A stretch of DNA of 51,778 bases from Phycisphaerales bacterium (GCA_020853815.1 JADYYE010000053.1:1-51778); one strand, 5' to 3'; positions 15,929 through 25,551 are shown, counted from the stretch's first letter. The notes: generated by a model from the sequence alone, not told the origin. Numbers and translations are program-made.

Positions 15929-17302
15929 ATGCCCGATGCCGATCCCGCGCCCGCCAATCTCCACGCCGGTCCCGGCGCCGCCCCCCATGCGGACCGCCTC
16001 GCGGACCTCATCGCCTCGCGCCGGGCGGTCGTCGGCGTCGTCGGGCTGGGTTATGTCGGCCTGCCCATGGTCCGCGCCGTTCACGACGCCGGCTATCGCG
16101 TCATCGGATTCGACGTCGACCAAACCAAAGTCGACCGGCTCCGCCGCGGCGAGGCCTACCTCAAGCACCTCGGCGACGACCTCACCCGCCAGCTCGCGGC
16201 CTCCGATCGCTTCGAGCCCACCAGCGACCCAAGCCAACTCGGCAACGCCGACATCATCGTGCTCTGCGTCCCCACGCCGCTGGGCCAGCACCACGACCCC
16301 GACCTCTCCTTCGTCGAGAACTCCACCCGCCAGATCGCCCGCGTGCTCAAGCCCGGCGCGCTGGTCTCGCTCGAATCGACCAGCTATCCCGGCACAACCC
16401 GCGAGGTCTGTCTCCCGATCATGGAGGCCGCCGGCCGTCGCTGCGGCCGCGATTTCGTCCTCGTCTTCAGCCCCGAGCGCGAGGACCCGGGCCGTCAGGG
16501 CGTGAGCACCCGCACCATCCCCCGCCTCGTCGGCGGCATCGACGCCGCCAGCGCCGCGCTCGGCGTCTCGTTTTATCGCAGCGTGGTCGAACAGGTGCAC
16601 GAGGTCGAGAGCGCCGAGGTCGCCGAGGCCGCCAAGCTGCTCGAGAATATCTACCGGGCCGTCAACATCGCGCTGGTCAACGAACTCAAGCCCGTGCTTT
16701 CCGCGATGGGCATCGACGTGTGGCGCGTGATCGCGGCCGCGTCGACCAAGCCCTACGGCTTCCAGCCCTTCTATCCCGGCCCGGGCTGGGGAGGCCACTG
16801 CATCCCCATCGACCCGTTCTATCTCACGTGGAAAGCCCGCGAGGTCGGGATGTCGACGCGCTTCATCGAATTGGCGGGCGAGATCAACAGCCGCATGCCG
16901 CGTCAGGTGGTCGAACGCGTCGTCGAGGCGATCAACGACGACAAGAAGTCGCTGCGCGGCGCCGATGTGCTCGTGATCGGACTGGCCTACAAGCCCGACG
17001 TTGACGACGTCCGCGAAACCCCCGCGGCCGAGGTCATCGACCTCCTCAACGAGCGCGGCGCCAAGGTCTCGTACCACGACCCGCACGTCGCCGCGTTCCC
17101 GCGCATGCGCCGCCACTCGTTCGACATGAAGAGCGAGCCGCTCAGCCCCGCGCGCGTCGCCCGCGCCGATTGCGTGCTCATCATCACCGACCACCGCGTG
17201 ATCGACTGGGCGATGCTGGGTGAGCACGCCAGGCTCATCGTTGACACGCGCAACGCGATGGCCCGCGTCGGAAAGGTCAAGGCCCGCATCGTCAAGGCGT
17301 AG
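15929..17302 (+). CDS. wbpA: Nucleotide-sugar dehydrogenase (UDP-N-acetylglucosamine 6-dehydrogenase, WbpA type)
   Basis: The 457-residue protein belongs to the UDP-glucose/GDP-mannose dehydrogenase family. VGVVGLGYVGLPMV near residue 35 is the NAD-binding motif, FSPEREDPG marks the substrate domain, GPGWGGHCIPIDPFY holds the catalytic cysteine, and GLAYKPDVDDVRETPA opens the C-terminal domain. The sequence pattern is closer to the WbpA/TviB class, acting on UDP-GlcNAc, than to Ugd. The product would be a UDP-aminosugar uronic acid for capsule or O-antigen-like polysaccharide. No glycosyltransferases are adjacent, so it may be an isolated member of a surface-sugar pathway. Substrate choice within the family is inferred. 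Confidence 0.85.
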   Translation: MPDADPAPANLHAGPGAAPHADRLADLIASRRAVVGVVGLGYVGLPMVRAVHDAGYRVIGFDVDQTKVDRLRRGEAYLKHLGDDLTRQLAASDRFEPTSDPSQLGNADIIVLCVPTPLGQHHDPDLSFVENSTRQIARVLKPGALVSLESTSYPGTTREVCLPIMEAAGRRCGRDFVLVFSPEREDPGRQGVSTRTIPRLVGGIDAASAALGVSFYRSVVEQVHEVESAEVAEAAKLLENIYRAVNIALVNELKPVLSAMGIDVWRVIAAASTKPYGFQPFYPGPGWGGHCIPIDPFYLTWKAREVGMSTRFIELAGEINSRMPRQVVERVVEAINDDKKSLRGADVLVIGLAYKPDVDDVRETPAAEVIDLLNERGAKVSYHDPHVAAFPRMRRHSFDMKSEPLSPARVARADCVLIITDHRVIDWAMLGEHARLIVDTRNAMARVGKVKARIVKA

Positions 17303-17356
17303 GAATCCCGCGGGCTTGCGTTCCGCGCGTCTTTGGAAACGAATCGAGGAGTTCCC

Positions 17357-18169
17357 GTGCGTTCGATGACAGACATTCTCGGAAAGCCGCGGGCCCTGAT
17401 CGGCATGGTGCATGTCGGCGCGCTCCCGGGCACGCCGCGCGCCGCCGCGTCGATCGATCAACTGATCTCGGGCGCGGTGGCCGACGCCAAGGCCCTCGCG
17501 GGCGCGGGCTTCGACGCGATCATCCTCGAGAACATGCACGATCGCCCGTACATCCATGCCGAGCACGGACCCGAAACCACCGCGATCATGACGCGGGTGG
17601 GCCTGGCGATGCGCGATGCGGCCCGATCCACGCCCCTGGGCGTTCAGGTTCTGTCGGGCGGCAACCGCGAGGCGCTCGCCATCGCGCTCTCGATCGGCGG
17701 GTCGTTCATCCGCTGCGAGAACTTCGTGTTCGTGCACGTCGCGGACGAGGGGCTGCTCCCTCGGGCGGAAGCGGGCGGGCTCCTGCGCTATCGCCGCTCG
17801 ATCGGCGCGGACTCGATCGCGATCTTCGCCGACCTCAAGAAGAAGCACGCGTCGCACGCGATCACCGCGGACCTCTCGATCGCCGACGCCGCCGAGGCCG
17901 CCGCGTTCTTCCTGGCCGACGGCGTGATCGTGACCGGGACCGCGACCGGCAAGCCGACCGACCCCGCGGACCTGGCCGCGGTCCGGCGCGCCGTCAAGCT
18001 GCCGCTGCTCGTCGGTTCGGGCGCGACGCCCGAGCAGTTGCCGTCGCTGTACTCCCACGCGGACGGTGTGATCGTGGGGTCGTCGGTCAAGCGCGATGGT
18101 TCCTGGGAGAATCCCGTCGATCCGGCGCGGGCCACTGCGATGGCGAGCGCGTTTCGGTCGATGAAATAG
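17357..18169 (+). CDS. BtpA/SgcQ-family TIM-barrel protein
   Basis: The 270-residue protein starts with GTG 17357, five bases after GAGGAG. It contains LIGMVHVGALPGTP, the hallmark opening of the BtpA family, followed by GFDAIILENMHDRPY, GVQVLSGGNREALAIA and a phosphate-binding-like end (LLVGSGATPEQL...ADGVIVGSSVKRDG). The fold is a TIM barrel. BtpA is known for a role in photosystem I stability in cyanobacteria, but homologues (SgcQ) are widespread in non-phototrophs and have no settled reaction. Nothing here suggests photosynthesis, so an enzymatic role on a phosphorylated small molecule is more likely. It lies 57 bases before the M48 protease gene and may be co-transcribed with it. Confidence 0.75.
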   Translation: MRSMTDILGKPRALIGMVHVGALPGTPRAAASIDQLISGAVADAKALAGAGFDAIILENMHDRPYIHAEHGPETTAIMTRVGLAMRDAARSTPLGVQVLSGGNREALAIALSIGGSFIRCENFVFVHVADEGLLPRAEAGGLLRYRRSIGADSIAIFADLKKKHASHAITADLSIADAAEAAAFFLADGVIVTGTATGKPTDPADLAAVRRAVKLPLLVGSGATPEQLPSLYSHADGVIVGSSVKRDGSWENPVDPARATAMASAFRSMK

Positions 18170-18226
18170 CTCGCGTTCCCGGCACGGGCGACGCGCTCGC
18201 ACCCCGGAAAGGCCGCCGCAACACGC

Positions 18227-19678
18227 ATGTCGCAGTTCCTGGTCATCGTCGCCTTTCTCTGCCTGAGCGCGCCGTCGCTGGCCGACCTGGTGGGCACGCC
18301 GACCGACCTTCGCGCCGCGGCGAGCGCCGCCGTCCTGCCGCAGGTGGTGCTCGTGCTGGTCGTGTGGCTGGCGATCTCCGCCTGCGGACGGACGATGGAC
18401 AAGCGGGGCTCGCTGCGTGCGGCGTTCCTGGGAGATCGCATCGCGCGATGGGCGAGGCTCGCGTCCACGGCACTCCACGCCGTGGCGTGCGTGCTCTTCG
18501 CGTGGCCCGACAGCCTCCGTCACTCTCTGGGCGAGCTGGTGCTGGTCGACGAGCTGGTCGCGCTCGCGCCCGTCGTGCTGACGTGGCTGGCGATCATCTG
18601 GGTGCAGGAGCCGATCGAGCGCCGCCTGCGCGAGGCGGTGATGATGCGCCGCCTCGACGAAGGCCGCCCGATCTACCCGTTCCGGTCGCGCGGGGCCACG
18701 GCCCTTAGCCATTTTCGCTCCACGATCCTGGTGATCCTGGTCCCGATCTTCATGGTGGTCGGCGTGTCCGAGTCGATCGAGATCGCGCTCACCCGATCCG
18801 GCCATGACCTCGGGACCGAAGACGGGCAGGCGCTGCTCGGATCGCTCCAGCTCGTCGGTGTTGGTTGCGTCTTTCTCGCGGCGCCGCTGGTGCTGCGCTT
18901 CGTCTGGGACGCCGTGCCCATCGGCGCGGGCGAGCTGCGAAGCGCGCTGCTGGAGGTCGCGGACCACGCACGGGTCCGCGTGCGGACACTGTTGGTCTGG
19001 CGCACCGGAGGCACGATGGTCAACGGCGCCGCGGTCGGAATCCTCCCCGGCCTGCGCTTCGTGCTGCTCACCGACGGCCTGCTCGACCATCTCACCCTCG
19101 ACCAGGTCCGCGCTGTTGCCGCCCATGAGTTCGGGCACCTGCGCCGTCGTCATCTCCTCTGGCTCGTCGCCTGCATGGCGGCGTGCGTCTTCTCTCTCAG
19201 CATCGCGCTGACGTGGCTGGACCGCTCGGTGCGGGCGCTGGCGCCGAACCTCCAGACCATGAGCGAGTTCGCCGCGGGCGGCGTGGCGATCCTCGCCGGG
19301 TTGTGGGTGTTCGGATTCGTGAGTCGCCGATTCGAGTGGCAGGCCGACGCGTTCGCCGCCCAGACGCTGTCGCGCGCCGGGGCGGGGCTCGAAACTCCTG
19401 CGATCACGCCCGAGGCCGCCGGCGCGATGATCGGGGCCCTGGACGCGGTCGCCGATCTCAACGGCATACCCCGTCGCCGGCGATCGTGGCGTCACGGATC
19501 GATCCACACCCGTCAGACCCGCCTGCGTGCGATCGTCGGTTTGCCTTTGGAGAAGCTGGCCATCGATCGCGCGTGCCTGCGGGTCCGCGTCGCGTCGCTG
19601 CTGGTGCTGGCGCTGTCGATCGGCGCGGTCGCGATGGATCACCTGGCGCTGCGCTGGTTCTCCGAGTTGGTGAGATAG
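18227..19678 (+). CDS. Membrane-bound M48-family zinc metalloprotease
   Basis: The 483-residue protein has several N-terminal hydrophobic segments (around residues 2-20, 35-55, 80-95, 105-125 and 160-180). HEFGHLRRRH follows near residue 302 as the HExxH zinc motif, and RRFEWQADAFA near residue 365 supplies the third ligand Glu. Two further hydrophobic segments sit between and after these. This is the layout of HtpX/Ste24-like M48 enzymes, which degrade or trim membrane proteins. It is longer than HtpX (about 290 residues) because of extra N-terminal helices. The specific substrate is unknown. The M20 gene starts 38 bases later on the same strand. Confidence 0.8.
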   Translation: MSQFLVIVAFLCLSAPSLADLVGTPTDLRAAASAAVLPQVVLVLVVWLAISACGRTMDKRGSLRAAFLGDRIARWARLASTALHAVACVLFAWPDSLRHSLGELVLVDELVALAPVVLTWLAIIWVQEPIERRLREAVMMRRLDEGRPIYPFRSRGATALSHFRSTILVILVPIFMVVGVSESIEIALTRSGHDLGTEDGQALLGSLQLVGVGCVFLAAPLVLRFVWDAVPIGAGELRSALLEVADHARVRVRTLLVWRTGGTMVNGAAVGILPGLRFVLLTDGLLDHLTLDQVRAVAAHEFGHLRRRHLLWLVACMAACVFSLSIALTWLDRSVRALAPNLQTMSEFAAGGVAILAGLWVFGFVSRRFEWQADAFAAQTLSRAGAGLETPAITPEAAGAMIGALDAVADLNGIPRRRRSWRHGSIHTRQTRLRAIVGLPLEKLAIDRACLRVRVASLLVLALSIGAVAMDHLALRWFSELVR

Positions 19679-19716
19679 CCGCTCGCCCGGCACCCGCGAG
19701 GCACCAACGATCACGC

Positions 19717-20973
19717 ATGGAGCAATGCTCGGGTCATGGACCGCACGCGAAACCCCCGCAGCCGCACGCGCGCGAAACAGAACTCCGCGAGCAAATCGCG
19801 TCGCGACGCGAGGCTCTGCTCGCCGACCTGAAACTGCACGTTGAAACGCCGACAGGCTGCGGCTTCAAGCCGGGGCTGGATCGCACTCGCCATCATTTCG
19901 CCGAACGGCTCCGCGCGATGGGCGCCTCGATCGAGCTGGTGCCCGGGCAGCCCCGCCCCAATTGGCTCTATGGTGCGTCGCACTCTGCCGAGATTCCGCC
20001 GGTGCTCGTCGCACGCCGGCCCGGCCGGGCAGGCGCGACCCGCATCCTCGTCTCCGGACACCTCGATACGGTCCACGAACCCGATGGCCCGTTCCGGTCG
20101 CTTTCGATCAGCGCGGACGGGAAGACGGCCACGGGTCCCGGTTGCGTCGACATGAAGGGCGGTCTGGTCATCGCGATCCATGCCCTGGAGTCGCTGCACG
20201 CGATCGGCGTTCCTGGCTCGTGGACCGTGGTGCTCAACAGCGACGAAGAGACCGGGTCGTATCACTCCGAGCCCGCTCTTCGCGCGGCGGCCCGCGACGC
20301 CGATGTGGGCCTCGTGCTCGAGCCCGCGCTCCCCGATGGCTCACTCGTCGTCGAGCGCCCTGGGAGCGGGCAGTTCGTGTTCGAGTGTGCCGGGCGTGCC
20401 GCGCACGTCGGACGTGATTTCGCCTCCGGCAGGTCCGCCGTGCTCGCGCTGGCGCGCTGCATCAGCGCGACCGAGCGGCTGAGCGATCCCAGCGCGGCCC
20501 GCATCGTCAACGTTGGGCCGATCGAGGGTGGGCACGCGACCAACGTTGTTCCTGATTCCGCCCGCGCGTGGGGCAACGCGCGATTCGGCACGCCCGAGAT
20601 CGCCGCGGCGATCGAGCGAGAACTTCGCACGCTGGAAACACCGAAGGGCGAGGTTCCGAGCGTTCGACTCGAGGTGAGTTTCAATCGTCCGGCCAAACCT
20701 CTGACGCCGGGCACGCATCGCCTGGCGCTGGCGGCCCGGGCCGTCGCGGAATCGCTGGGCCAGAAGCTGCCCTTCGGAAAGACCGGCGGCGTGTGCGACG
20801 GCAACATCCTGCAGGACGCCGGGCTGCCGACCATCGACACGCTTGGCGTGCGTGGTGGGGGCCTGCACACCCCCCAGGAGTGGATCGAGCTGGCGAGCCT
20901 CGTCGAACGCTGCCAGTTGGTGGCAATCCTCGTCGCGCGGCTCTCATCCGACGCGAGCTGGAAGCGACCCTGA
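19717..20973 (+). CDS. M20-family metallohydrolase (deacylase / carboxypeptidase type)
   Basis: The 418-residue protein shows the dizinc M20 pattern. His115 and Asp117 lie in VSGHLDTVHEPDGPF, Asp145 in GPGCVDMKGG, and Glu177/Glu178 in NSDEETGS, with a late histidine in GGGLHTPQE. It resembles the glutamate carboxypeptidase (CPG2), ArgE and DapE group, which hydrolyses N-acyl or C-terminal amide bonds on amino acids. Its position upstream of aminotransferase, astA and astD genes suggests it could remove succinyl or acetyl groups in that pathway, in place of the M14-type AstE, which is not seen here. That role is inference. There is a gap of 168 bases to the next gene. Confidence 0.8.
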   Translation: MEQCSGHGPHAKPPQPHARETELREQIASRREALLADLKLHVETPTGCGFKPGLDRTRHHFAERLRAMGASIELVPGQPRPNWLYGASHSAEIPPVLVARRPGRAGATRILVSGHLDTVHEPDGPFRSLSISADGKTATGPGCVDMKGGLVIAIHALESLHAIGVPGSWTVVLNSDEETGSYHSEPALRAAARDADVGLVLEPALPDGSLVVERPGSGQFVFECAGRAAHVGRDFASGRSAVLALARCISATERLSDPSAARIVNVGPIEGGHATNVVPDSARAWGNARFGTPEIAAAIERELRTLETPKGEVPSVRLEVSFNRPAKPLTPGTHRLALAARAVAESLGQKLPFGKTGGVCDGNILQDAGLPTIDTLGVRGGGLHTPQEWIELASLVERCQLVAILVARLSSDASWKRP

Positions 20974-21141
20974 TCCGCCACGGTACTCCGCATGGATCGC
21001 GTGCCCGGCTCGCCATGCGCGGCCGGCGAGTGCGCTTGTGGCGCCCGGATTCTCAACCCGGAATCCCATTCCTCCGCGATTGGCCCCGCGCCCGCGATCG
21101 ACGAATGATCCTGTGCTCTCTGGTCGATGAAAGGAATCATG

Positions 21142-22623
21142 ATGACGACCGCATCCGCCGCTTCGCCGTCCATTCCGACCGCTGCTACGCATGGCGAACG
21201 CCTTCGCCACAGCCCCGCGGTCCGTGCCGCGGTTGATGCGATGGTCGCCGAGCTGCGTGCGGCCTCGGCGGGCATCACGGACGTCCGACCGCCCAATCCG
21301 GCGCTCAAGGTGTCGTACGAGGCCCTGATGAAGCGCGCCGCCGACGTGCGCGGACGCGGCCTGCTCTATCCATACATCGGCTCGGGCCTAGGCAACGGCG
21401 CGCTCGTCGAATTGGCCGACGCCAGCGTGAAATGGGACATGATCAACGGCATCGGCGTCCACTTCTTCGGACACTCCGACCCCGACCTCGCCGCGCTCGG
21501 CATCATGAGCGGTCTGGACGACACGCTCAAGCACGGAAACCTGCAGACGAACTTCGAGGCGATCGAGTTTGCCGAATCGCTGCTCGCCGAAGCCCGCAAG
21601 AACAGCCGCCTGAAGTACGCCTACCTCTCAACTTCCGGTGCGATGGCCAACGAGAACGCGATCAAGGTGTGCTACCAGAAGCACGCCCCGGCGTCGCGCG
21701 TGATCGCGTTCCGCGATTGCTTCATGGGCCGCTCCGTGACAATGTGCCAGATCGGCGATACGTCGGATTACCGCCAGGGCGTGCCCCTCTCGACGCTCGT
21801 CGATTACATGCCGTTCTGGGACGAGGCCGCCGCGCAGCGGATGGGCAAGGCCCGCTTCATCGACATGTCGCTTCAGCACCTCGAGATGCTGCTCGATCGC
21901 GACCCCGGGCAGCACGCGTGCTTTATCTTCGAACTCGTCCAAGGCGAGGGTGGTTTCAACCCCGGTGATCGCGACTACTTCAAGGCGCTCATGGAGCTGT
22001 GCAAGGCCCGGCGCGTCGCGGTGTGGGACGACGAGATCCAGTCGTTCGGCCGCACGAATCGCATGTTCGCCTACGAGATGTTTAACCTCGGCGAGTATGT
22101 CGACGTCTTCTGCGTGGGCAAAATGACCCAGACGTGCGCGACACTTTTCACCGAGGAGTACAACCCAAAGCCGGGCCTGCTCTCGGGCACGTTTACGGGC
22201 GAGGGCGTTTCGTTCCGCATCGGCAAGCGCATCCTCGAACGCCTGCGCGACGGCGATTTCTACGACAACGATCGGGGCGACGCCGGGCTCTTCTCTCGTC
22301 ATCACGCCGAGTTCCGCAAAGAGATGCAGGCGATGATCGCACGCCACCCCGACTGGTTCCCCAAGGTCGTCGATCGCGCCGGCAACGAGCACCCGCACTT
22401 CGGCGGCGTGGGCGGCATGATGAAGTTCACGCCGTTCGCGGGCAAAAAGGACAAGATCAACGCCGCGTGCAAAGCGTGCTTCGAGGCGGGCGTGGTCCTC
22501 TTCTCGTGCGGGCACGGCCCGTACCACGTGCGCATGCTCCCCGCTCTCCCGGCGATGAAGCTGGAAGACTGGCCGCGCGTGTTTGCGTGCATCGAAAAGG
22601 GCCTCGCAGCGGCGGCGACCTGA
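21142..22623 (+). CDS. Class-III PLP aminotransferase, AstC/ornithine-aminotransferase-like
   Basis: The 493-residue protein has the fold-type I class-III layout. There is a small-domain start, TSGAMANENAIKVCYQ in the phosphate-binding region, FELVQGEGGFNPGDRDY, the cofactor aspartate in VWDDEIQSFGRT, and FCVGKMTQT, which holds the probable PLP lysine. Class-III enzymes transaminate omega-amino groups such as those of ornithine, acetylornithine, lysine or GABA. Directly before astA and astD, the role expected is N2-succinylornithine aminotransferase, though the sequence alone cannot exclude another omega-amino acid. ATG 21142 is favoured over ATG 21139 and 21127 because AAAGGA lies 6 bases before it. 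Confidence 0.72.
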   Translation: MTTASAASPSIPTAATHGERLRHSPAVRAAVDAMVAELRAASAGITDVRPPNPALKVSYEALMKRAADVRGRGLLYPYIGSGLGNGALVELADASVKWDMINGIGVHFFGHSDPDLAALGIMSGLDDTLKHGNLQTNFEAIEFAESLLAEARKNSRLKYAYLSTSGAMANENAIKVCYQKHAPASRVIAFRDCFMGRSVTMCQIGDTSDYRQGVPLSTLVDYMPFWDEAAAQRMGKARFIDMSLQHLEMLLDRDPGQHACFIFELVQGEGGFNPGDRDYFKALMELCKARRVAVWDDEIQSFGRTNRMFAYEMFNLGEYVDVFCVGKMTQTCATLFTEEYNPKPGLLSGTFTGEGVSFRIGKRILERLRDGDFYDNDRGDAGLFSRHHAEFRKEMQAMIARHPDWFPKVVDRAGNEHPHFGGVGGMMKFTPFAGKKDKINAACKACFEAGVVLFSCGHGPYHVRMLPALPAMKLEDWPRVFACIEKGLAAAAT

Positions 22624-22807
22624 GATCGCGCCCAATACCGTCGCCGAGCAACCCGTCCAGATAACCCGGTGCCGGGCGGTCGTTGATCGCCCTTGAACCG
22701 CTCAGGGCTACCATCGGCGCGGTCCGATGATGACAGACCGGGTTTGGTGTTACACCGCACCAGTCCGAGTCGAAAACCTATCAAATCCCAACCGAATCGA
22801 GGTCGCC

Positions 22808-23929
22808 GTGTTCCTGATCCGCCAGGCCAAAGCCGAAGACGTGAGCACGCTACTTCAGCTTGCCCGCATGGTCTACTTCATCAGCCTGCCACCTGACGAG
22901 CGATTGCTCGCCGGAAAGATCCAGCACAGCCGCGATTGCTTCCTGCGCGTCGCCTCGGGCGGCACCGCCGAGACGCAGCCCGTCCCGCCCGACGCCATCG
23001 CCGGCTATACCGCCGATGAGTCGGACATGTTCATGTTCGTGATCGAAGACACCACCACCGGCGGCGTGATCGGCACCGCGCAGCTCAAGGCGCACATGGG
23101 CGGCCCGGGCAACCCGAACTACTCGTTCAAGGTCACGCAACGCGAGTTCAGGAGCAAGTCGCTCGGCTTTGGCACCACCCACCTCGTCGGCCGCCTTTTC
23201 AGGGACGAGAGCAGCCCGACCGAGGTCGGCGGCTTGTTGCTCCAGCCCGCGTTCCGCGGACACCGCGATCGCCCCGGACGCTTCCTCAGCTTCTCCCGCT
23301 TCCATTTCATCGCGCTCAACCGCGACGTCTTCGCCGAGCGTGTCATCGCAGAGATGGCGCCCGACACGACCAGCGGCGGTGACAACCTCTTCTGGGATCA
23401 CGTCGGGCGGAAGTTCATCCCCGTCAAGTATTCCGAGGCCGATCGCTTCTGCCAGCACAACCGCCAGTTCATCGAAGAACTCTTCCCACAGGACGACATC
23501 TACCTGACGCTCCTGCCGCTCGAGGTGCTCAACCGCGTCGGTCAGGCCGGGCCCGACACCATCCCCGCCAAGCGATTGCTCGAGAAGCTTGGGTTCCGCT
23601 ACAACAACTTCGTCGATCCCTTCGACGGTGGCCCGCACATCGAAGCAAGCACGGGCGAGATCACGCTCGTCAAGGCCACGATGCGAAAGCCGCTCGGCTC
23701 GCCGATCGAAACTTCGAGGGCGACGCACCGCGCCATGATCAGCGTCTTCCACAAGGACGGCGAGTTCCGCCTTCTCGACACCGATGTCGCGATCACCGAC
23801 GCCAAGGTGCGGACGACCGCAAAGGCGATGGAGTTGCTGTTGGCCAAGCCGGGCGTCGTCGCGGGTGTCACGCCCATCGAGGACTATTCCGCACCCAAGC
23901 CCAAGAAGCCCCGCGCCAAAAAGGGCTGA
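22808..23929 (+). CDS. astA: Arginine/ornithine N-succinyltransferase
   Basis: The 373-residue protein begins FLIRQAKAEDVSTLLQLARMVYFISLPPDE, the N-terminal GNAT-like region of AstA, and retains family motifs through GGLLLQPAFRGHRDRPGRFLSF and FWDHVGRKFIPVKYSEAD. AstA transfers succinyl from succinyl-CoA to the alpha-amino group of arginine or ornithine, the first step of the succinyltransferase route of arginine breakdown. GTG 22808 was chosen because GAGG lies 5-6 bases upstream and the AstA N-terminus starts there. The frame from 22727 would add 27 unrelated residues. Only three bases separate it from astD, so the two are co-transcribed. Confidence 0.85.
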   Translation: MFLIRQAKAEDVSTLLQLARMVYFISLPPDERLLAGKIQHSRDCFLRVASGGTAETQPVPPDAIAGYTADESDMFMFVIEDTTTGGVIGTAQLKAHMGGPGNPNYSFKVTQREFRSKSLGFGTTHLVGRLFRDESSPTEVGGLLLQPAFRGHRDRPGRFLSFSRFHFIALNRDVFAERVIAEMAPDTTSGGDNLFWDHVGRKFIPVKYSEADRFCQHNRQFIEELFPQDDIYLTLLPLEVLNRVGQAGPDTIPAKRLLEKLGFRYNNFVDPFDGGPHIEASTGEITLVKATMRKPLGSPIETSRATHRAMISVFHKDGEFRLLDTDVAITDAKVRTTAKAMELLLAKPGVVAGVTPIEDYSAPKPKKPRAKKG

Positions 23930-23932
23930 ATC

Positions 23933-25510
23933 ATGTCAGTCAAGCCAACGCCGCGCCACGCCTCATTCTCGCGCGACCCCGCCGACCTGATCGGCGGCGA
24001 GTGGACCCCGCACGCCGCGCGCACGCTGTGCTCGCGGAACCCGGCGCGCCCCGACGAAACCGTGTGGAGCGGCGCGTCCCGTGTTAGCAACGTCGCGCAA
24101 GCCATTGACGCCGCGCGCCGCGCGCTCCCCGCGTGGGCCTCCACGCCGATGGAGAAGCGAATCGCGGTCCTGCGCCGATTCCAGGCGAACTGCAAATCGC
24201 GTCTCTCCGCGATCACCGCGCTCATCCGCGACGAAACGGGCAAGGTCCAGTGGGACGCCGCGGCCGAAGCCTCGCTCCTCGGCGCAAAGGTCGACATCAC
24301 GCTCGATGACTCGCCGACCGGCGCACTGCGGCGCGTGACGCCGTTCGACGTGCCCGTCTCTGCGACGCGCACGGGGCGCGCGTGGTTCAAGCCGCACGGC
24401 GTGATGGCGGTCGTCGGGCCGTACAACTTCCCGATGCACCTCCCCAACGGGCACATCGTCCCCGCGCTGGCGATGGGAAACACGATCGTGTTCAAGCCCA
24501 GCGACAAGACGCCCGCGTGCGGCCAGCTTCTCGCGGAACTCTTCGACGACGCGCTCCGAGCCGAGAATGCCCCGCAGGGCGTGCTCAATCTCGTGCAGGG
24601 CGCCGCGGACGTCGCCTCGTCGCTTGTGTCGCACCCGGGGCTCGACGGCATTCTGTTCACGGGCTCGTGGCCCGTCGGGCGTCGCATCATGAAAGCAAAT
24701 CTCGATCGCCCAAGCCGACTGGTCGCGCTCGAGATGGGCGGCAACAACGCCGCGGTCGTCATGGACGATTGCGATCTGCGCCAGGCCGTGGTGGAGTGCG
24801 TCCGCTGCGCGTTTATCACAACGGGCCAGCGTTGCACATGCACGCGCCGGATCATCGTTCACGAGGCGATCGCGCCGCGTTTCATCGCGGCACTCTGCAA
24901 GGCCGCGTCCAACCTGATCGTGGGCGACCCGGACGCGAGCCACCCCGTGTTCATGGGCCCGATCATCAGCGAGCAGGCCCGGGCGGCGGTGCTGGAGTTC
25001 CAGGCGTCGCTCGCCCGCGCGGGCGCCGAGGTGCTGGTGCCTTCCACCCCGATCGAATCTCCCACACGCGGCTGGTATCTCTCGCCGGGCGTCGTCCGCG
25101 TCGATCGCTTCACGCCGACCGAGCACGCCGCTCAAGATGCGGGTTGTGACATCGAGGTCTTCGGGCCGCTGGTGCGCATCGCGGTGGTGCAGTCTCTCGA
25201 CCAGGCGATCGAGCAGGCAAGCGCGACGCGATTCGGCCTGGCGGCCGCGATCTTCACCAAGAACCAAGCCGCCGCACAACGCTTCCTGCACGAGTGCCGC
25301 GCCGGATGTATCAACGTCAACACCGGGACGGCCGGCGCGTCGAGCAAACTACCCTTCGGCGGCCTGGGCTTGTCCGGCAACCATCGCCCCGCGGGTGCGT
25401 TCAGCCTCGATTACTGCGCCTACCCCGTCGCCGCGATGACGGAGACAGGCCCCGATGCCCCGCTCCCCACGGGCATGATGCTCGACGACACGTGGCTCGC
25501 GGCGCGGTAG
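23933..25510 (+). CDS. astD: N-succinylglutamate semialdehyde dehydrogenase
   Basis: The 525-residue NAD-dependent aldehyde dehydrogenase has VVGPYNFPMHLPNGHIVPAL (cofactor entry), the catalytic glutamate in LVALEMGGNNAAVV and the catalytic cysteine in TTGQRCTCTRR. These variants, especially PYNFPMHLPNGH and GGNN, are those of AstD. It oxidises succinylglutamate semialdehyde to succinylglutamate. It starts three bases after the astA stop. At 525 residues it is slightly longer than the usual 490, with extra residues at both ends. The desuccinylase and dihydrolase of the classical pathway are not found next to it. Confidence 0.87.
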   Translation: MSVKPTPRHASFSRDPADLIGGEWTPHAARTLCSRNPARPDETVWSGASRVSNVAQAIDAARRALPAWASTPMEKRIAVLRRFQANCKSRLSAITALIRDETGKVQWDAAAEASLLGAKVDITLDDSPTGALRRVTPFDVPVSATRTGRAWFKPHGVMAVVGPYNFPMHLPNGHIVPALAMGNTIVFKPSDKTPACGQLLAELFDDALRAENAPQGVLNLVQGAADVASSLVSHPGLDGILFTGSWPVGRRIMKANLDRPSRLVALEMGGNNAAVVMDDCDLRQAVVECVRCAFITTGQRCTCTRRIIVHEAIAPRFIAALCKAASNLIVGDPDASHPVFMGPIISEQARAAVLEFQASLARAGAEVLVPSTPIESPTRGWYLSPGVVRVDRFTPTEHAAQDAGCDIEVFGPLVRIAVVQSLDQAIEQASATRFGLAAAIFTKNQAAAQRFLHECRAGCINVNTGTAGASSKLPFGGLGLSGNHRPAGAFSLDYCAYPVAAMTETGPDAPLPTGMMLDDTWLAAR

Positions 25511-25551
25511 ACCGACCATCTCCCGAGCGTTAGTGAGTCAAGCTCGGACCC

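Noticed and set aside
14249-19714. A 5.4-kb open frame on the minus strand spanning five genes
   Set aside because: Only its last 1.6 kb (the POT transporter) is coding. The rest is antisense to four genes with strong family motifs and reads as Arg/His/Asp-rich low-complexity sequence, the usual result of very high third-position GC.
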